Shown here: piece by piece, positions 14,931-23,935 of the stretch
Layout of the letters: each line of letters opens with the position of its first letter
How positions within the stretch are numbered: the first letter of the stretch is position 1
NCBI GenBank assembly: GCA_004172935.1
Contig: SDZD01000011.1
Coordinates: forward strand, 62,001-126,000
DNA length: 64,000 nt
Direction of reading: 5' to 3'
DNA from: a bacterium
GTDB lineage: Bacteria; Armatimonadota; Abditibacteriia; Abditibacteriales; Abditibacteriaceae
Notes under the pieces: generated by a model
What the model was told of the DNA's origin: nothing
Databases searched by the model: none
What the model saw: only the letters and a program-made list of their open reading frames with translations
Translations under genes and position numbers: made by a program

Positions 14931-16010
14931 GTGACTTCTTCGCCTCGCCAATCTTCAACGGGACAACGCTCGCCATTTTCGCTATCGCCTCAATTCTGGG
15001 GAATGCTGTGGCGCGTAGCCGTAGGTCTTGGCATCGCGCATTGCGCATTGCAACTGTTGGTAATGGTGCCAATTATGTTGTCACGCACCGATCTCGACCG
15101 CGATGTCATCGTGTACTATCTGGCCGCTGCGCGCTTACGCGACGGATTGGACGTATACCAACCGTGGCCGCAGTATGGTGTAGAGATGACGCCCTTTCGC
15201 TTTTTCTACTCGCCACCGTTCCTGCTGTTGGTGCGACCGTTGGCGGGATTGGATTTCGTGACTTTTGCGCGGGTGTGGATACTGATTTTACTGGTTCCGT
15301 TTTGGACTTATGCCTTTTGCCTGAGCCGTCTGACAACGGGAAAATGGGATTGGAAAGTAGCGCTCATCTTCGGAATGATAACGAACATCGCGCTTCGCGG
15401 TTATGCCTCGCTCACGCTTGGGCAGTTCGAGCCATTCATCTGGATGCTATTTGGTCTGGCGCTGACAACACGCAATCGCGCGGGGTGGTTGGCACTGGCG
15501 ACGCTGGCAAAAATTCATCCGGTGTGGTCGTTAGCACTAACTCTTGGTGAAGGTGGCAAAAAGGAGTGGAAGAGTGCGGCATTGTTCGCCATCCCCGTCT
15601 TAGTCGCTTCGGTGTGGTTAGTGGGAATCCATAACTGGATGATGTGGTGGCCTTCGACACAACCCGTTGCCTCGCAGGGCACATTCAACGCGGATAACTG
15701 GTCGCTATCGTTTTTTGGACTTCGCATTTTGAACTGGGTGGGCGTATTAAAGGCAAGTGGCACACTGCCATCGTGGGCCAAAGCCTATCTTTCGCTGTGC
15801 GTTATAGTGGGGCCTCTTGGTGTGATGTTTTGGGCGCGCAAATACTCGCGCGAGTTGCGCATGGCGCTCGTCGCGTGTGCCGGAGTTGTGTTCGCTCCGT
15901 TGTGCTGGACGCTGTATTTCCCCCTCTTTTTACTGCCTCTAGCCGTATGGCTAGGCGAGAAGAAAGTTCGCGAGGCAGCAGGAATAGAGGCCAAATCTGT
16001 GCTTATTTAA
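14931..16010 (+). CDS. GT87-family polyprenol-linked mannosyltransferase-like membrane protein (first of pair)
   Basis: Integral membrane glycosyltransferase of the GT87/DUF2029 family, GT-C fold, which uses polyprenyl-phosphate sugars. Seen: about ten hydrophobic segments and the family features RTDLDRDVIVYYLAAARLRD (acidic loop after the first helix), YQPWPQYG, FRFFYSPPFLLLVRPLA and SLTLGQFEPFIWMLFG, then KIHPVWSLA. The acidic pair in the first loop fits the GT-C active site. The 359-aa protein is a close paralogue of the next gene. Acceptor unknown; cell envelope polysaccharide or lipoglycan is likely. Confidence 0.8.
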   Translation: MTSSPRQSSTGQRSPFSLSPQFWGMLWRVAVGLGIAHCALQLLVMVPIMLSRTDLDRDVIVYYLAAARLRDGLDVYQPWPQYGVEMTPFRFFYSPPFLLLVRPLAGLDFVTFARVWILILLVPFWTYAFCLSRLTTGKWDWKVALIFGMITNIALRGYASLTLGQFEPFIWMLFGLALTTRNRAGWLALATLAKIHPVWSLALTLGEGGKKEWKSAALFAIPVLVASVWLVGIHNWMMWWPSTQPVASQGTFNADNWSLSFFGLRILNWVGVLKASGTLPSWAKAYLSLCVIVGPLGVMFWARKYSRELRMALVACAGVVFAPLCWTLYFPLFLLPLAVWLGEKKVREAAGIEAKSVLI

Positions 16011-16117
16011 GTGAGCAGCCCCTGCGGAATGTTGCTCGTACGTTCAGATGTTTTGTGTCTCATCGCTACGTGAGTTGGCCAATAGCAATATCAGGAATTG
16101 ACACAATTTAGGGATAC

Positions 16118-17164
16118 ATGACTTCACGTTCTTTTTTTACGGATATATCTTGGAATAAATATCGCATTTCACCCGCGTTCATATCCTTGTTAAAACGTGT
16201 TGTCCTGGGATTAGCGATTTTTCATTTCATCGCCCAGTTCGTCATCTTCCTTCCCGTTGAACTGGCCCGCACGGATACAGACCGCGATACAATCGTTTAT
16301 TTCGAGGCAGCCACTCGGTTAAAGCATAATTTGGACGTGTATCAGCCTTGGCCTGAGTACGGCGTGCAGATGACGCCATCGCGCTTCTTTTATTCGCCGG
16401 TTTTTCTGCTGCTCGCACGTCCGTTAGCGGAACTTCCTTTTGTAGATTTTGCGCGTGTTTGGCTCATCCTTATCTTCGGGGCCTTTTGGATATACAGTTT
16501 CTGCCTGAGCCGTCTGGCAATGGGGAGGTGGCACTGGCAAAGCGCTCTTGTAATTGGCCTCGTCATCGACATGTTTGTCGAGGGGCATGTCGCGCTTTCG
16601 CTGGGGCAATTCGAACCATTCATGTGGGCGTTGTTCGGGCTGGCACTCACAACACGGTACCGCGCGGGCTGGCTCGTATTAGCAACGCTAACGAAGATTC
16701 ATCCCCTGTGGGCGCTGGGTCTGACTTTGGCTCAGGGCGGCAAGAAAGCCTGGAAAAGCGCGGCACTGTTCGCCGTGCCAGTCATATTTTTAAGTTGGTG
16801 GATGGTGGGGACACACAACTGGCTGATGTGGTGGCCTTCGGTGCAGCCTGTGGCTTCACAGGGGACTTTCCATAGTAGCAACTGGTCGCTGGCTTTCCTA
16901 GGGATTCGCATTTTCCATTGGTGCGGTCTACTCGTAGCCAGTGGTTCGCTACCATCATGGGCCAAAATGTACCTTTCGCTATGCGCGGTTGGTGCCCCAC
17001 TGGGAATGGCATTCGCAGCACGCAAATGTTCGCAAGAGATGCGGCTGGCATTGGTGGCGAGTGCGGGGGTGCTGTTCGCGCCACTTTGCTGGACCGATTA
17101 CTTCCCGCTATTTTTACTTCCATTAGCAGTTTGGATGGGTGAAAGGCGTAAAGTCAGCGAATAA
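16118..17164 (+). CDS. GT87-family membrane glycosyltransferase (second of pair)
   Basis: 348-aa paralogue of the preceding gene with the same blocks in order: RTDTDRDTIVYFEAATRLKH, YQPWPEYGVQMTPSRFFYSP, SLGQFEPFMWALFGLALTTR, KIHPLWALGLTLAQGGKK, HNWLMWWPSVQPVASQGTFH. Conservation across the whole length points to tandem duplication. The acidic first loop (D-x-D-R-D) is conserved in both. No cognate polyprenyl-phosphate mannose synthase is seen nearby. Confidence 0.8.
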   Translation: MTSRSFFTDISWNKYRISPAFISLLKRVVLGLAIFHFIAQFVIFLPVELARTDTDRDTIVYFEAATRLKHNLDVYQPWPEYGVQMTPSRFFYSPVFLLLARPLAELPFVDFARVWLILIFGAFWIYSFCLSRLAMGRWHWQSALVIGLVIDMFVEGHVALSLGQFEPFMWALFGLALTTRYRAGWLVLATLTKIHPLWALGLTLAQGGKKAWKSAALFAVPVIFLSWWMVGTHNWLMWWPSVQPVASQGTFHSSNWSLAFLGIRIFHWCGLLVASGSLPSWAKMYLSLCAVGAPLGMAFAARKCSQEMRLALVASAGVLFAPLCWTDYFPLFLLPLAVWMGERRKVSE

Positions 17165-17186
17165 TAGGAAATTCCAAGAAACGTGA

Positions 17187-17202
17187 ATGCTTCGCCAAGC
17201 AT
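17187..17202. promoter_or_regulatory. Palindrome upstream of the marR gene
   Basis: ATGCTT-CGCC-AAGCAT, a 6+6 inverted repeat about 40 bp before the marR start. The size and place fit an operator for MarR-type autoregulation of the efflux operon, though MarR sites are often longer. Confidence 0.35.
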
Positions 17203-17239
17203 ATAGTAAGGAGGCTTATTATTTACAGGAAGAACCACA

Positions 17240-17782
17240 GTGCCCGAACTTTTGTTGCTGCGCGAACTACCGCGTTATGAGATGTTGCAAGAAAAAGCCA
17301 AACGCTATCCAGATTTGGATGCGGGCGCCGTCGAGGCGACGCTGGTTTTGATGCGAGTCGCTTCCGACGTGTTGGAAGGATTTGGCGCTCATTTCGCACG
17401 CAACGGCATTTCGCAAGGGCGCTACATGGTGTTGATGATGCTGGAACGGCCCTGTGTGGTTAGCGGCATGTTGCCTTCGGAAATTGCCGATAAGTTGGGC
17501 GTGACACGCGCAACTGTCACCGGCCTTTTGGATGGCCTGGAGAAAGATGGTTTGATTTCGCGACAGATGCACCCCGAAGACAGGAGAGCATTCTGCATCG
17601 AACTTACAAACAAGGGGCGCGAATTTCTGGCAGACCTTTTACCCGAACATTATCGCCGAATCGCGGGCCTGATGGCCCATCTTGATGACGGTGAACGTCG
17701 TCAATTAATCGACTTGCTCTCCAAGGTTGCGCTAGGGACTGATGCCATGCGCGACGAAGACTGGACCCCCGACACAAATTAA
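17240..17782 (+). CDS. MarR-family transcriptional regulator
   Basis: 180-aa winged-helix regulator, probably repressing the EmrAB-type efflux genes that follow within 15 bp. Seen: GRYMVLMMLERP, the recognition region LPSEIADKLGVTRATVTGLLDGLEKDGLISR, and the wing HPEDRRAFCIELTNKG, all typical for MarR. The GTG start at 17240 has AGGAAGAA at normal distance; no earlier start is possible because of an upstream TAA. Ligand unknown. Confidence 0.92.
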   Translation: MPELLLLRELPRYEMLQEKAKRYPDLDAGAVEATLVLMRVASDVLEGFGAHFARNGISQGRYMVLMMLERPCVVSGMLPSEIADKLGVTRATVTGLLDGLEKDGLISRQMHPEDRRAFCIELTNKGREFLADLLPEHYRRIAGLMAHLDDGERRQLIDLLSKVALGTDAMRDEDWTPDTN

Positions 17783-17797
17783 AAACTTACTACTTCG

Positions 17798-19735
17798 ATG
17801 AAAACAGTAGATCGGCCCGCGCCCGCCTCAGAGAGCGCACAAGAAGATAAGGCGCCTAACAATCAGGCACCAAAGCAGCCGGAAGTGGCTCCTGCCGGAG
17901 CAGCGGAAGCGAAACCCACGAAAAAGAAAGATCCCAAAAAGCGGGCGTTGGCTCTGCTCATTGGCATTCCCGTTGTGTTGGCTGCCGGATTGTTTGGCTA
18001 CAACCGCTACAAGTGGGGCCAGTGGCATGTGGAAACGGATGATGCTTACACCACTTCGGATGTGGTTCAGATCACTCCGCAGATCAATGGGCGTATCGAG
18101 AAACTGATGGTTTCGGACAACCAGTTGGTCAAAAAAGGCCAGCTGCTGGCGTTGCTGGACCCTTCGAGTTTTGAGACGGCGCTGCAAAGCGCTCAGGCGA
18201 ACCTGGCAGTTGCCATCGCCGCGCAAAATGCAGCCGAACAGCAAGTTCGTTTGACGGGCGCAACAGGTGCCTCTCAAGTAGCACAGGCTCAAGGCGGCGT
18301 GGAACAGGCTCAGGCCGGTGTGGGCGCTGCTCAATCGACGGTTGAGCAGGGAGCGGCGGGCGTACAGAATGCGCGGGCTTCCATAATCACCGCCCGCGAC
18401 AATGCCAAAGCGGCTCAGACACTGATTGCTGCCGCGCAAGCAACTCGTGACCGGGCCACTGAAACAGCAAAGGCCGCACAAACCCAAATTACGGCGGCAC
18501 AGGCACGCACTGGAAACGCCTCACAGGCGGTACAGGTCGCTTCGGCTAACCTGCGCGCTCAAGTCGCGGCGCGTGCCCGCGCCGTTCAGACAGTTGCCGC
18601 AGCACAGGCGAACGTGACAACAGCACAGGCCGGAGTAGAAGAGGCTCAAGCGCAGATTCGCTCGGCACAGGCACAAATTGATTCGGCGACCGCCCAACTC
18701 GAACAGGCCAATCGCAACTTGACTCGTTCACAGCAACTGTTCGATGGCGGCGCGGCTCCACGCTCTAGCGTCGATGCAGCAGAAGCGGCGCAGCGCACGG
18801 CAGTCGCCGCGCAGACCAGCGCCACTTCGCAGTTGCAAGTCGCGGGTCAGGCGCTTCGTCAGGCTCAATCGGCAGTTGTTGCCCGCGAGTCGGATGTTGA
18901 AGCAGCACGTGAGGGAGTGAGCGCCGCCGACGCCCAAATCGCGGCTTCGCGGGCACAGGTGGCTCAGGCTCGTCAGGGCGTTGCCGAAGCGAACGCCTCG
19001 GTTGCCAATGCACGCGCTCAGTACAGCGCATCGCAGGGCGCAATCCGTGAGGCTGAAGCGGGCATCATCTCGAACCAGGCCAAGACGGCGGCGGCAGCCG
19101 ATGCCATCGCTCAGGAACAGGCTGGACTTGCCAACGCACAAGCAACACAAAATGGCGCGGGCCAGAACGTGAATGTGGCGCGTGGCAAAGTGACACAGGC
19201 GCAGGGCACATTGCAGCAAGCACGTACCATCGACCAACAAATCGCGGTGGCACTTGCGAACCTGAAGTCGGCTCAAGCCAAGGTATCACAGGCCAAGGCG
19301 GCAGTTGCTCAGGCTCAAATCGACCTGAGCCGCACCCGCATCACTTCGCCAGTAGAGGGCACTATCTCGCGCCGTACCGGACAGGTCGGCCAACAGTTGG
19401 CGCCGGGACAAGCTGTTATGGCGGTTGTTCCCAAGAACGACATCTGGCTGGTTGCGAACTACAAAGAAACCCAGTTGGGCCACGTTCGCGAAGGTCAGAA
19501 GGTGGATATTGAAATCGACGCCCTACCCGACTACACCTTCCACGGCAAAGTGCAGAGCATCGCGGCTGGCACGGGCAACGTGTTCGCGCTTTTGCCCGCC
19601 GAGAATGCGACAGGCAACTTCACCAAGGTCGTACAGCGTGTTCCGGTGAAGATTACTTTTGACCCAAACCAGCCGGGGCTGGATCGCTTGCGGGCCGGAC
19701 TGAGCGCCGCACCAACGATTGAAACAGCGCACTGA
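17798..19735 (+). CDS. emrA: EmrA/HlyD-type membrane fusion protein with very long coiled-coil hairpin
   Basis: Periplasmic adaptor of a tripartite drug exporter. Residues 1-45 are a Lys/Ala/Pro-rich cytoplasmic tail, 48-65 a single transmembrane helix (RALALLIGIPVVLAAGLFGY), followed by the lipoyl half WHVETDDAYTTSDVVQITPQ. Residues about 120-515 form an unusually long Ala/Gln-rich coiled coil (repeats such as VAQAQGGVEQAQAGVGAAQ), and the second lipoyl/barrel half starts at LSRTRITSPVEGTISRRTGQ. E. coli EmrA is about 390 aa; this one is 645 aa, with nearly all extra length in the hairpin. Cotranscribed with marR and emrB. Confidence 0.92.
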   Translation: MKTVDRPAPASESAQEDKAPNNQAPKQPEVAPAGAAEAKPTKKKDPKKRALALLIGIPVVLAAGLFGYNRYKWGQWHVETDDAYTTSDVVQITPQINGRIEKLMVSDNQLVKKGQLLALLDPSSFETALQSAQANLAVAIAAQNAAEQQVRLTGATGASQVAQAQGGVEQAQAGVGAAQSTVEQGAAGVQNARASIITARDNAKAAQTLIAAAQATRDRATETAKAAQTQITAAQARTGNASQAVQVASANLRAQVAARARAVQTVAAAQANVTTAQAGVEEAQAQIRSAQAQIDSATAQLEQANRNLTRSQQLFDGGAAPRSSVDAAEAAQRTAVAAQTSATSQLQVAGQALRQAQSAVVARESDVEAAREGVSAADAQIAASRAQVAQARQGVAEANASVANARAQYSASQGAIREAEAGIISNQAKTAAAADAIAQEQAGLANAQATQNGAGQNVNVARGKVTQAQGTLQQARTIDQQIAVALANLKSAQAKVSQAKAAVAQAQIDLSRTRITSPVEGTISRRTGQVGQQLAPGQAVMAVVPKNDIWLVANYKETQLGHVREGQKVDIEIDALPDYTFHGKVQSIAAGTGNVFALLPAENATGNFTKVVQRVPVKITFDPNQPGLDRLRAGLSAAPTIETAH

Positions 19736-19739
19736 AAGC

Positions 19740-19767
19740 AAGGCCGGGGTTAACCAACCTCGGCCTT
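19740..19767. repeat. Hairpin between emrA and emrB
   Basis: AAGGCCGGGGTT/AACCTCGGCCTT with an AACC loop and one G-U position, directly after the emrA stop. It may stabilise the emrA message or reduce readthrough into emrB. Confidence 0.45.
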
Positions 19768-19809
19768 AGCTTTGACGCTGATGCGTTTCCCAATTCCATC
19801 TCTATCGCC

Positions 19810-21384
19810 ATGAATACTTCTGCTGTGGCGCGGCCCGACTACGAGAATTATTCGGTTTTTTCGCGCTGGCTTGTTTTGGCTGCTGTCGTTCTAGGCGCCA
19901 TTCTTGAAATTCTCGACACCACCATCGTCTCAACGGCTATTCCCCAGATGCAAGGTAACCTGGGGGCGACGCTGGACGAAATTGGCTGGGTTTCGACGGG
20001 ATATATCGTGGCGAACGTTATCGTGTTGCCACTGACGGGCTGGTGTTCGGCGCGCTTTGGGCGCCGACAGTACCTCGCGGCCTCGATGGCGTTTTTCACG
20101 CTGGCGTCGTTCATGTGCGGCGTTTCGGGCAGCCTATGGGGATTGGTTTTCTGGCGTATCATGCAAGGTGCGGGCGGCGCGGCGCTGATTTCGACGGCGC
20201 AAGCCACGCTATTGAGCATTTTCCCGCCCAAACAGCACAACATGGTGCAAGGCATCTTCGGCCTGTCCATCATGGTAGCTCCGACTCTGGGGCCGACGAT
20301 TGGCGGATACATCACCGATTACTACTCGTGGCCGTGGGCGTTCTTCGTTAACGTGCCATTGGGTATTCTAGGCGTGTTTTTGGTGCTTTCATACCTGAAG
20401 GACGACGAGAACCAAAAGGCGCCAGGCCGAGTGGATGCGCTGGGTATCGTGCTACTGGCAGTTGGGTTAGGTTGCTTGCAAACGATTCTGGAAAAAGGCA
20501 ACCGCGAGGACTGGTTTGAATCGCCGCTGATTATCGCGCTGACGCTATTCGCGGTAGGCGGATTAGGTGGATTCATCTGGTGGGAGCTGAAGACAGATTC
20601 ACCCGCTGTCAACCTGCGCATTTTGAAAAACCGTGCTTTTACGGCAGGGTGGATATTGAACTTCGTGGTCGGAATCGGCCTGTATGTATCGGTGTTCATC
20701 TTTCCGGTGTTCATGCAAACACTACGCGGCTACACGGCACAGGAAACCGGAATGCAGTTAATTCCGCGCGGATTGACGACGGCGATTGTGACCATCATTA
20801 GCATCCGTCTGGCAACGAAAATTCAGCCTCGTATTATGCTGGGTGTTGGGCTGGTGCTGTTCGCGATTGCGATGCTGCATTTCCACTCGATCACATTGGC
20901 AACTGGCCCCGACCAATTGCTGTGGCCGATGATTATTACGGGAGCGTCGTTTGGATTGCTGATCGTTCCACTGTCGGCGGCAACTCTGGGTTCGCTGCAA
21001 CCGCGCGAAATTCCGGCGGGGGCGGGCCTTTTCAACTTGATGCGTCAGTTGGGAGGTAGCGTTGGCATCGCGGGGGCAGCGACGGTTCTCGATAAATGGG
21101 GCCAGCAAGCACGCGCCCCGATGGTCGAGGCCATCACTCCGCTTAACCCGGCGTGGGCAATACGCTTGGAAGCCATGACCCGCTCGTTTCAGAGCGCCGG
21201 GTTAGACGCGCAAACGGCTCAAAGCCGCGCCTATGCTTTGATGGAGCGAATGATTGAGGCGCAGTCGGCAACGATTGCTTTCGAGAAAGCCTATTTCGCA
21301 CTGGCGGTGCTGTCGATTGTCGCTCTGCCACTGCTGTTCTTGTTCAAGAAGGTGAAAGGGGCACCGAGCGCGGAGGCCCATTAA
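19810..21384 (+). CDS. emrB: DHA2-family (EmrB/QacA) multidrug MFS transporter
   Basis: 524-aa proton-driven drug exporter with 14 transmembrane helices. Seen: motif D1 LDTTIVSTAIPQMQGNLG in the first helix, motif A-like GWCSARFGRRQYL, motif B/C region GAGGAALISTAQATL and APTLGPTIGGYITDYYSWPW, and the late helix GAGLFNLMRQLGGSVGIA typical of the DHA2 subfamily. It works with EmrA and an outer-membrane TolC-like channel not seen here. Confidence 0.95.
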   Translation: MNTSAVARPDYENYSVFSRWLVLAAVVLGAILEILDTTIVSTAIPQMQGNLGATLDEIGWVSTGYIVANVIVLPLTGWCSARFGRRQYLAASMAFFTLASFMCGVSGSLWGLVFWRIMQGAGGAALISTAQATLLSIFPPKQHNMVQGIFGLSIMVAPTLGPTIGGYITDYYSWPWAFFVNVPLGILGVFLVLSYLKDDENQKAPGRVDALGIVLLAVGLGCLQTILEKGNREDWFESPLIIALTLFAVGGLGGFIWWELKTDSPAVNLRILKNRAFTAGWILNFVVGIGLYVSVFIFPVFMQTLRGYTAQETGMQLIPRGLTTAIVTIISIRLATKIQPRIMLGVGLVLFAIAMLHFHSITLATGPDQLLWPMIITGASFGLLIVPLSAATLGSLQPREIPAGAGLFNLMRQLGGSVGIAGAATVLDKWGQQARAPMVEAITPLNPAWAIRLEAMTRSFQSAGLDAQTAQSRAYALMERMIEAQSATIAFEKAYFALAVLSIVALPLLFLFKKVKGAPSAEAH

Positions 21385-21390
21385 AACAAA

Positions 21391-21426
21391 GGGGAGCGAA
21401 ATCCGATGGATTTCGCTCCCCTTTTT
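21391..21426 (+). terminator. Terminator of the marR-emrAB operon
   Basis: GGGGAGCGAAATCC/GGATTTCGCTCCCC, 14-bp perfect stem with a 3-nt loop followed by TTTTT. It also ends the convergent gene at 21441. Confidence 0.9.
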
Positions 21427-21440
21427 GTTATTTGGATTGG

Positions 21441-21905
21441 TTAGTAAGAAATCGGAGTGGAGGATTTGGCGACTCTGGCGTTATGATCGACAGGGGCAAC
21501 GGGGTCGGGCAGCGATTCGGCCATGCGCTGTCTCGAATCGCGCTCGATTAAACCGCGTTCGAAGGAACTGATGGTTTCAACGTTGGCAAGTCGTTCTTCA
21601 AGTGCGCGAATCTGTTCTTGCAGAGCGGCTTCGGAACTGGATGTGCCCCCTAATCTGGGTTCAGAACTTTTCATGCCAGAGAGTACCGCAACTGTCCCCA
21701 AAGCAGCCCCTGCAACTACAGCGACTGGCAGTAGGGGAGCCAATGGACTTCCATTGAGGACAGCGGTCAATGGAATGCAGATGCCTAACATACCAGTTGC
21801 ACAGCCCCAAATAGATTTAACGAGGCCAATTCGTGCGTCTTCGACTGGTTGATGTTGAGGTGGTGGCGGTGGGGACGAACGGGTTGGTTGGTATTGGTGA
21901 CTCAT
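21441..21905 (-). CDS. Proline-rich membrane protein with C-terminal coiled coil
   Basis: 154 aa from ATG 21905, which has GAGGA at good distance (an open frame to 21989 lacks this). The N-terminus is Pro-rich (TRSSPPPPPQHQPVE), two hydrophobic segments follow (SIWGCATGMLGICIPLTAVL and APLLPVAVVAGAALGTVAVL), then a charged helix with heptad pattern (EAALQEQIRALEERLANVET). No family is recognised. It stands alone between convergent and codirectional neighbours. Confidence 0.65.
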   Translation of the reverse strand: MSHQYQPTRSSPPPPPQHQPVEDARIGLVKSIWGCATGMLGICIPLTAVLNGSPLAPLLPVAVVAGAALGTVAVLSGMKSSEPRLGGTSSSEAALQEQIRALEERLANVETISSFERGLIERDSRQRMAESLPDPVAPVDHNARVAKSSTPISY

Positions 21906-22064
21906 TGTGATTCCTCTGTGTGGCAGTGGCACTATCCAAAGAGCTGACCCGGCAGGGCGCGAATGTCTTGTTGTTTCAGAGTTACGCAACTGACAACAGA
22001 TTGCGCAAGTCCTCGCGGGGATATACAGACATCCACGCCCATAAAACGAACTTAGGTAATTCCC

Positions 22065-23108
22065 TTATTTCTCGCCGGAGGGGACAGGAACGGGGTCGTC
22101 ATAGGAGACGGGGATACCGAAGTCGGGGGTGCCATCCGCACGCCAGCGAATGGGTTGGGCGCGGGTACTGCGGTCGCCAAAAGTGCGGTTGGTCGAGGTT
22201 TTGGCATGGTAGGCATTCCAATCTTCTTTGCCGTCGGGTGATTTGAAAAAGAAGTTGTGGCCCGTTCCCCATACGCCGTTTTGATCGACACGCGCCATGA
22301 GCAATTTGGGATATTGCGTCCATGATTTCTCGTCGGAGAGATCGCTGCCCATCTTGGCAACCAAAGCTCCCAGGCGGTAGTCGGGAGTGGAAGCGTCGCA
22401 CATGGAGTAAACGAGATAGACGGTATCGCCATGCACCAGAAACTCTGGCCCTTCGCGGACTGGCACATCGCCGAAGCCGCTGGTTTCGAGGGAAGTACGT
22501 TCGCCATCAATAGTCCAAGGGTTGGACATTTTGGCGATGTAGATGCCCTGACCATGTGGGCTGGGGCGGCCACACCATGCGAAGACTAACTCGCCGTTGG
22601 GCTTTTGCATGACGGTGCCATCAATGGCATATTGGGCATCAGCACTGTCGGTTTTGAGTTTGGCCTTGAAGGTGTAAGGACCCATTGGGTCGGTTCCGGC
22701 GCTCTGGGCGACGTACATGCGGTGCGAAGGCTCTGGGCCAGCGGAGGCGGTGTAGTAGAGATACCAGCGGGGGCCAGTGCCATCTTTGGCATCGAGCAAG
22801 TGAAATTCGGGCGCCCAGATGTCGCGGTCGCGCGAGGGGTCAGCGTCTTTCCACACCTGCACATCGGTCGCGTCCTTCAACTCGCCGAGGCGCTTGGCGC
22901 GGCGAAGTTTCACATCGCGAGCAGTTGTGGTGCTGAGGTAATAGTAGCCGTCGTGAAAGAAGAGGCAGGGGTCGGCCCCATCGACTTTGATCGGGTTTTG
23001 GAACGTGCGCACAGCTCCGGCAACGGGGGCAGGATTTCCCTGAGCGTGTGCGACGCTGGTTATAGTCGCGAGTCCGCACAGACAGGCAACTAATAATGGA
23101 AGTTTCAT
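22065..23108 (-). CDS. Secreted glycoside hydrolase family 43 (arabinofuranosidase/xylosidase type)
   Basis: Five-bladed beta-propeller hydrolase acting on arabinose- or xylose-containing plant polymers. It has a signal peptide (MKLPLLVACLCGLATITSVA, cleavage near AHA). GH43 catalytic features: NPIKVDGADPCLFFHDGYYY with Asp46 as general base, RDIWAPEFHLL, QYAIDGTVMQ with the pKa-tuning Asp, and VREGPEFLVHGDTVYLVYS with the catalytic Glu. GTGHNFFFKSPDG is the final blade motif. 347 aa. Together with the GH10 xylanase at 55.9 kb it indicates hemicellulose use. Confidence 0.9.
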   Translation of the reverse strand: MKLPLLVACLCGLATITSVAHAQGNPAPVAGAVRTFQNPIKVDGADPCLFFHDGYYYLSTTTARDVKLRRAKRLGELKDATDVQVWKDADPSRDRDIWAPEFHLLDAKDGTGPRWYLYYTASAGPEPSHRMYVAQSAGTDPMGPYTFKAKLKTDSADAQYAIDGTVMQKPNGELVFAWCGRPSPHGQGIYIAKMSNPWTIDGERTSLETSGFGDVPVREGPEFLVHGDTVYLVYSMCDASTPDYRLGALVAKMGSDLSDEKSWTQYPKLLMARVDQNGVWGTGHNFFFKSPDGKEDWNAYHAKTSTNRTFGDRSTRAQPIRWRADGTPDFGIPVSYDDPVPVPSGEK

Positions 23109-23142
23109 CAGCTAAATTTGACCCACCATCTAACCGCATGTT

Positions 23143-23850
23143 TTACAACAACGACAATTGCCCCTGCTGAGGTTCTTCTTGGGCGGGTTCGATGAGGGTT
23201 TCGTCGTCGTTGACGACGTTACCAACTCGTTTGCCTACGGGGAAGGCTTCCAAGTCGGAGTCGGGATAGATTTCGAGCATCGAGAGGGCATCTTCCATAC
23301 TGGTTCGGGGGTCGAGCCAGGCATCTTCGAGGTCGGGCTTCAGGATAACGGCCATGCGGTGGTGAAGCGTGGAAAGCAGATGGTTAGGTTCACCAGTGAT
23401 GATGGTGCAGGTGCGAAGCGGAGCATCGCCGGGGCCATTCCACTCTTCCCACAATCCGGCGAAAGCCCATAGACGATCATCGCGGAAGTGGATGTAATGA
23501 GGGGTTTTAACTTTTTCCTGCTGCTTCCATTCGTAGAAACCATCGGCCGGGATGAGACAGCGGCGGCGCTTGAGGGCGTGCTTGAAACTGGCTTTTTCGC
23601 TGAGGGTTTCCAGACGGGCGTTAATCATTTTGGAGCCGATGGAGTCGTCTTTAGCCCATGAGGGCACGAGGCCCCAACGGTAGCCTTCGAGGGCGCGCAC
23701 GCCATCGCCATAGGCGTTCTGGGTAATGACGGCGATGGGTTGCATCGGCGCGATGTTAAATCGGGGAGGAAAATCGAAGAGGGTTTGCTGAGCCGAAAAG
23801 CGCTCGGCGACTTCCTGAGGGGTATGTTGAAGAGTGAATCGTCCGCACAT
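23143..23850 (-). CDS. SOS-response-associated peptidase-like protein, YedK/HMCES (SRAP domain)
   Basis: Forms a covalent thiazolidine crosslink with abasic sites in single-stranded DNA. The catalytic Cys2 is directly after the initiator Met (MCGRFTLQ). RFNIAPMQPIAVI contains the conserved Asn, RCLIPADGFYEWKQ the conserved Glu, and LLSTLHHRMAVIL the conserved His, all as in the SRAP family. 235 aa, ordinary size. The C-terminal acidic/Gln tail is not conserved. Confidence 0.95.
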   Translation of the reverse strand: MCGRFTLQHTPQEVAERFSAQQTLFDFPPRFNIAPMQPIAVITQNAYGDGVRALEGYRWGLVPSWAKDDSIGSKMINARLETLSEKASFKHALKRRRCLIPADGFYEWKQQEKVKTPHYIHFRDDRLWAFAGLWEEWNGPGDAPLRTCTIITGEPNHLLSTLHHRMAVILKPDLEDAWLDPRTSMEDALSMLEIYPDSDLEAFPVGKRVGNVVNDDETLIEPAQEEPQQGQLSLL

Positions 23851-23935
23851 AGGGTGAAAAAGCGTTCAAAATCCGCGCCATATTCGCCATAAAAAGCCCC
23901 TCATCACAATCTCTGGCGTTCATACTGGCGGCGCC

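Noticed and set aside
18426..19289. Several open frames opposite and within emrA
   Set aside because: They are shadows of the Ala/Gln-rich repeat sequence in other frames.
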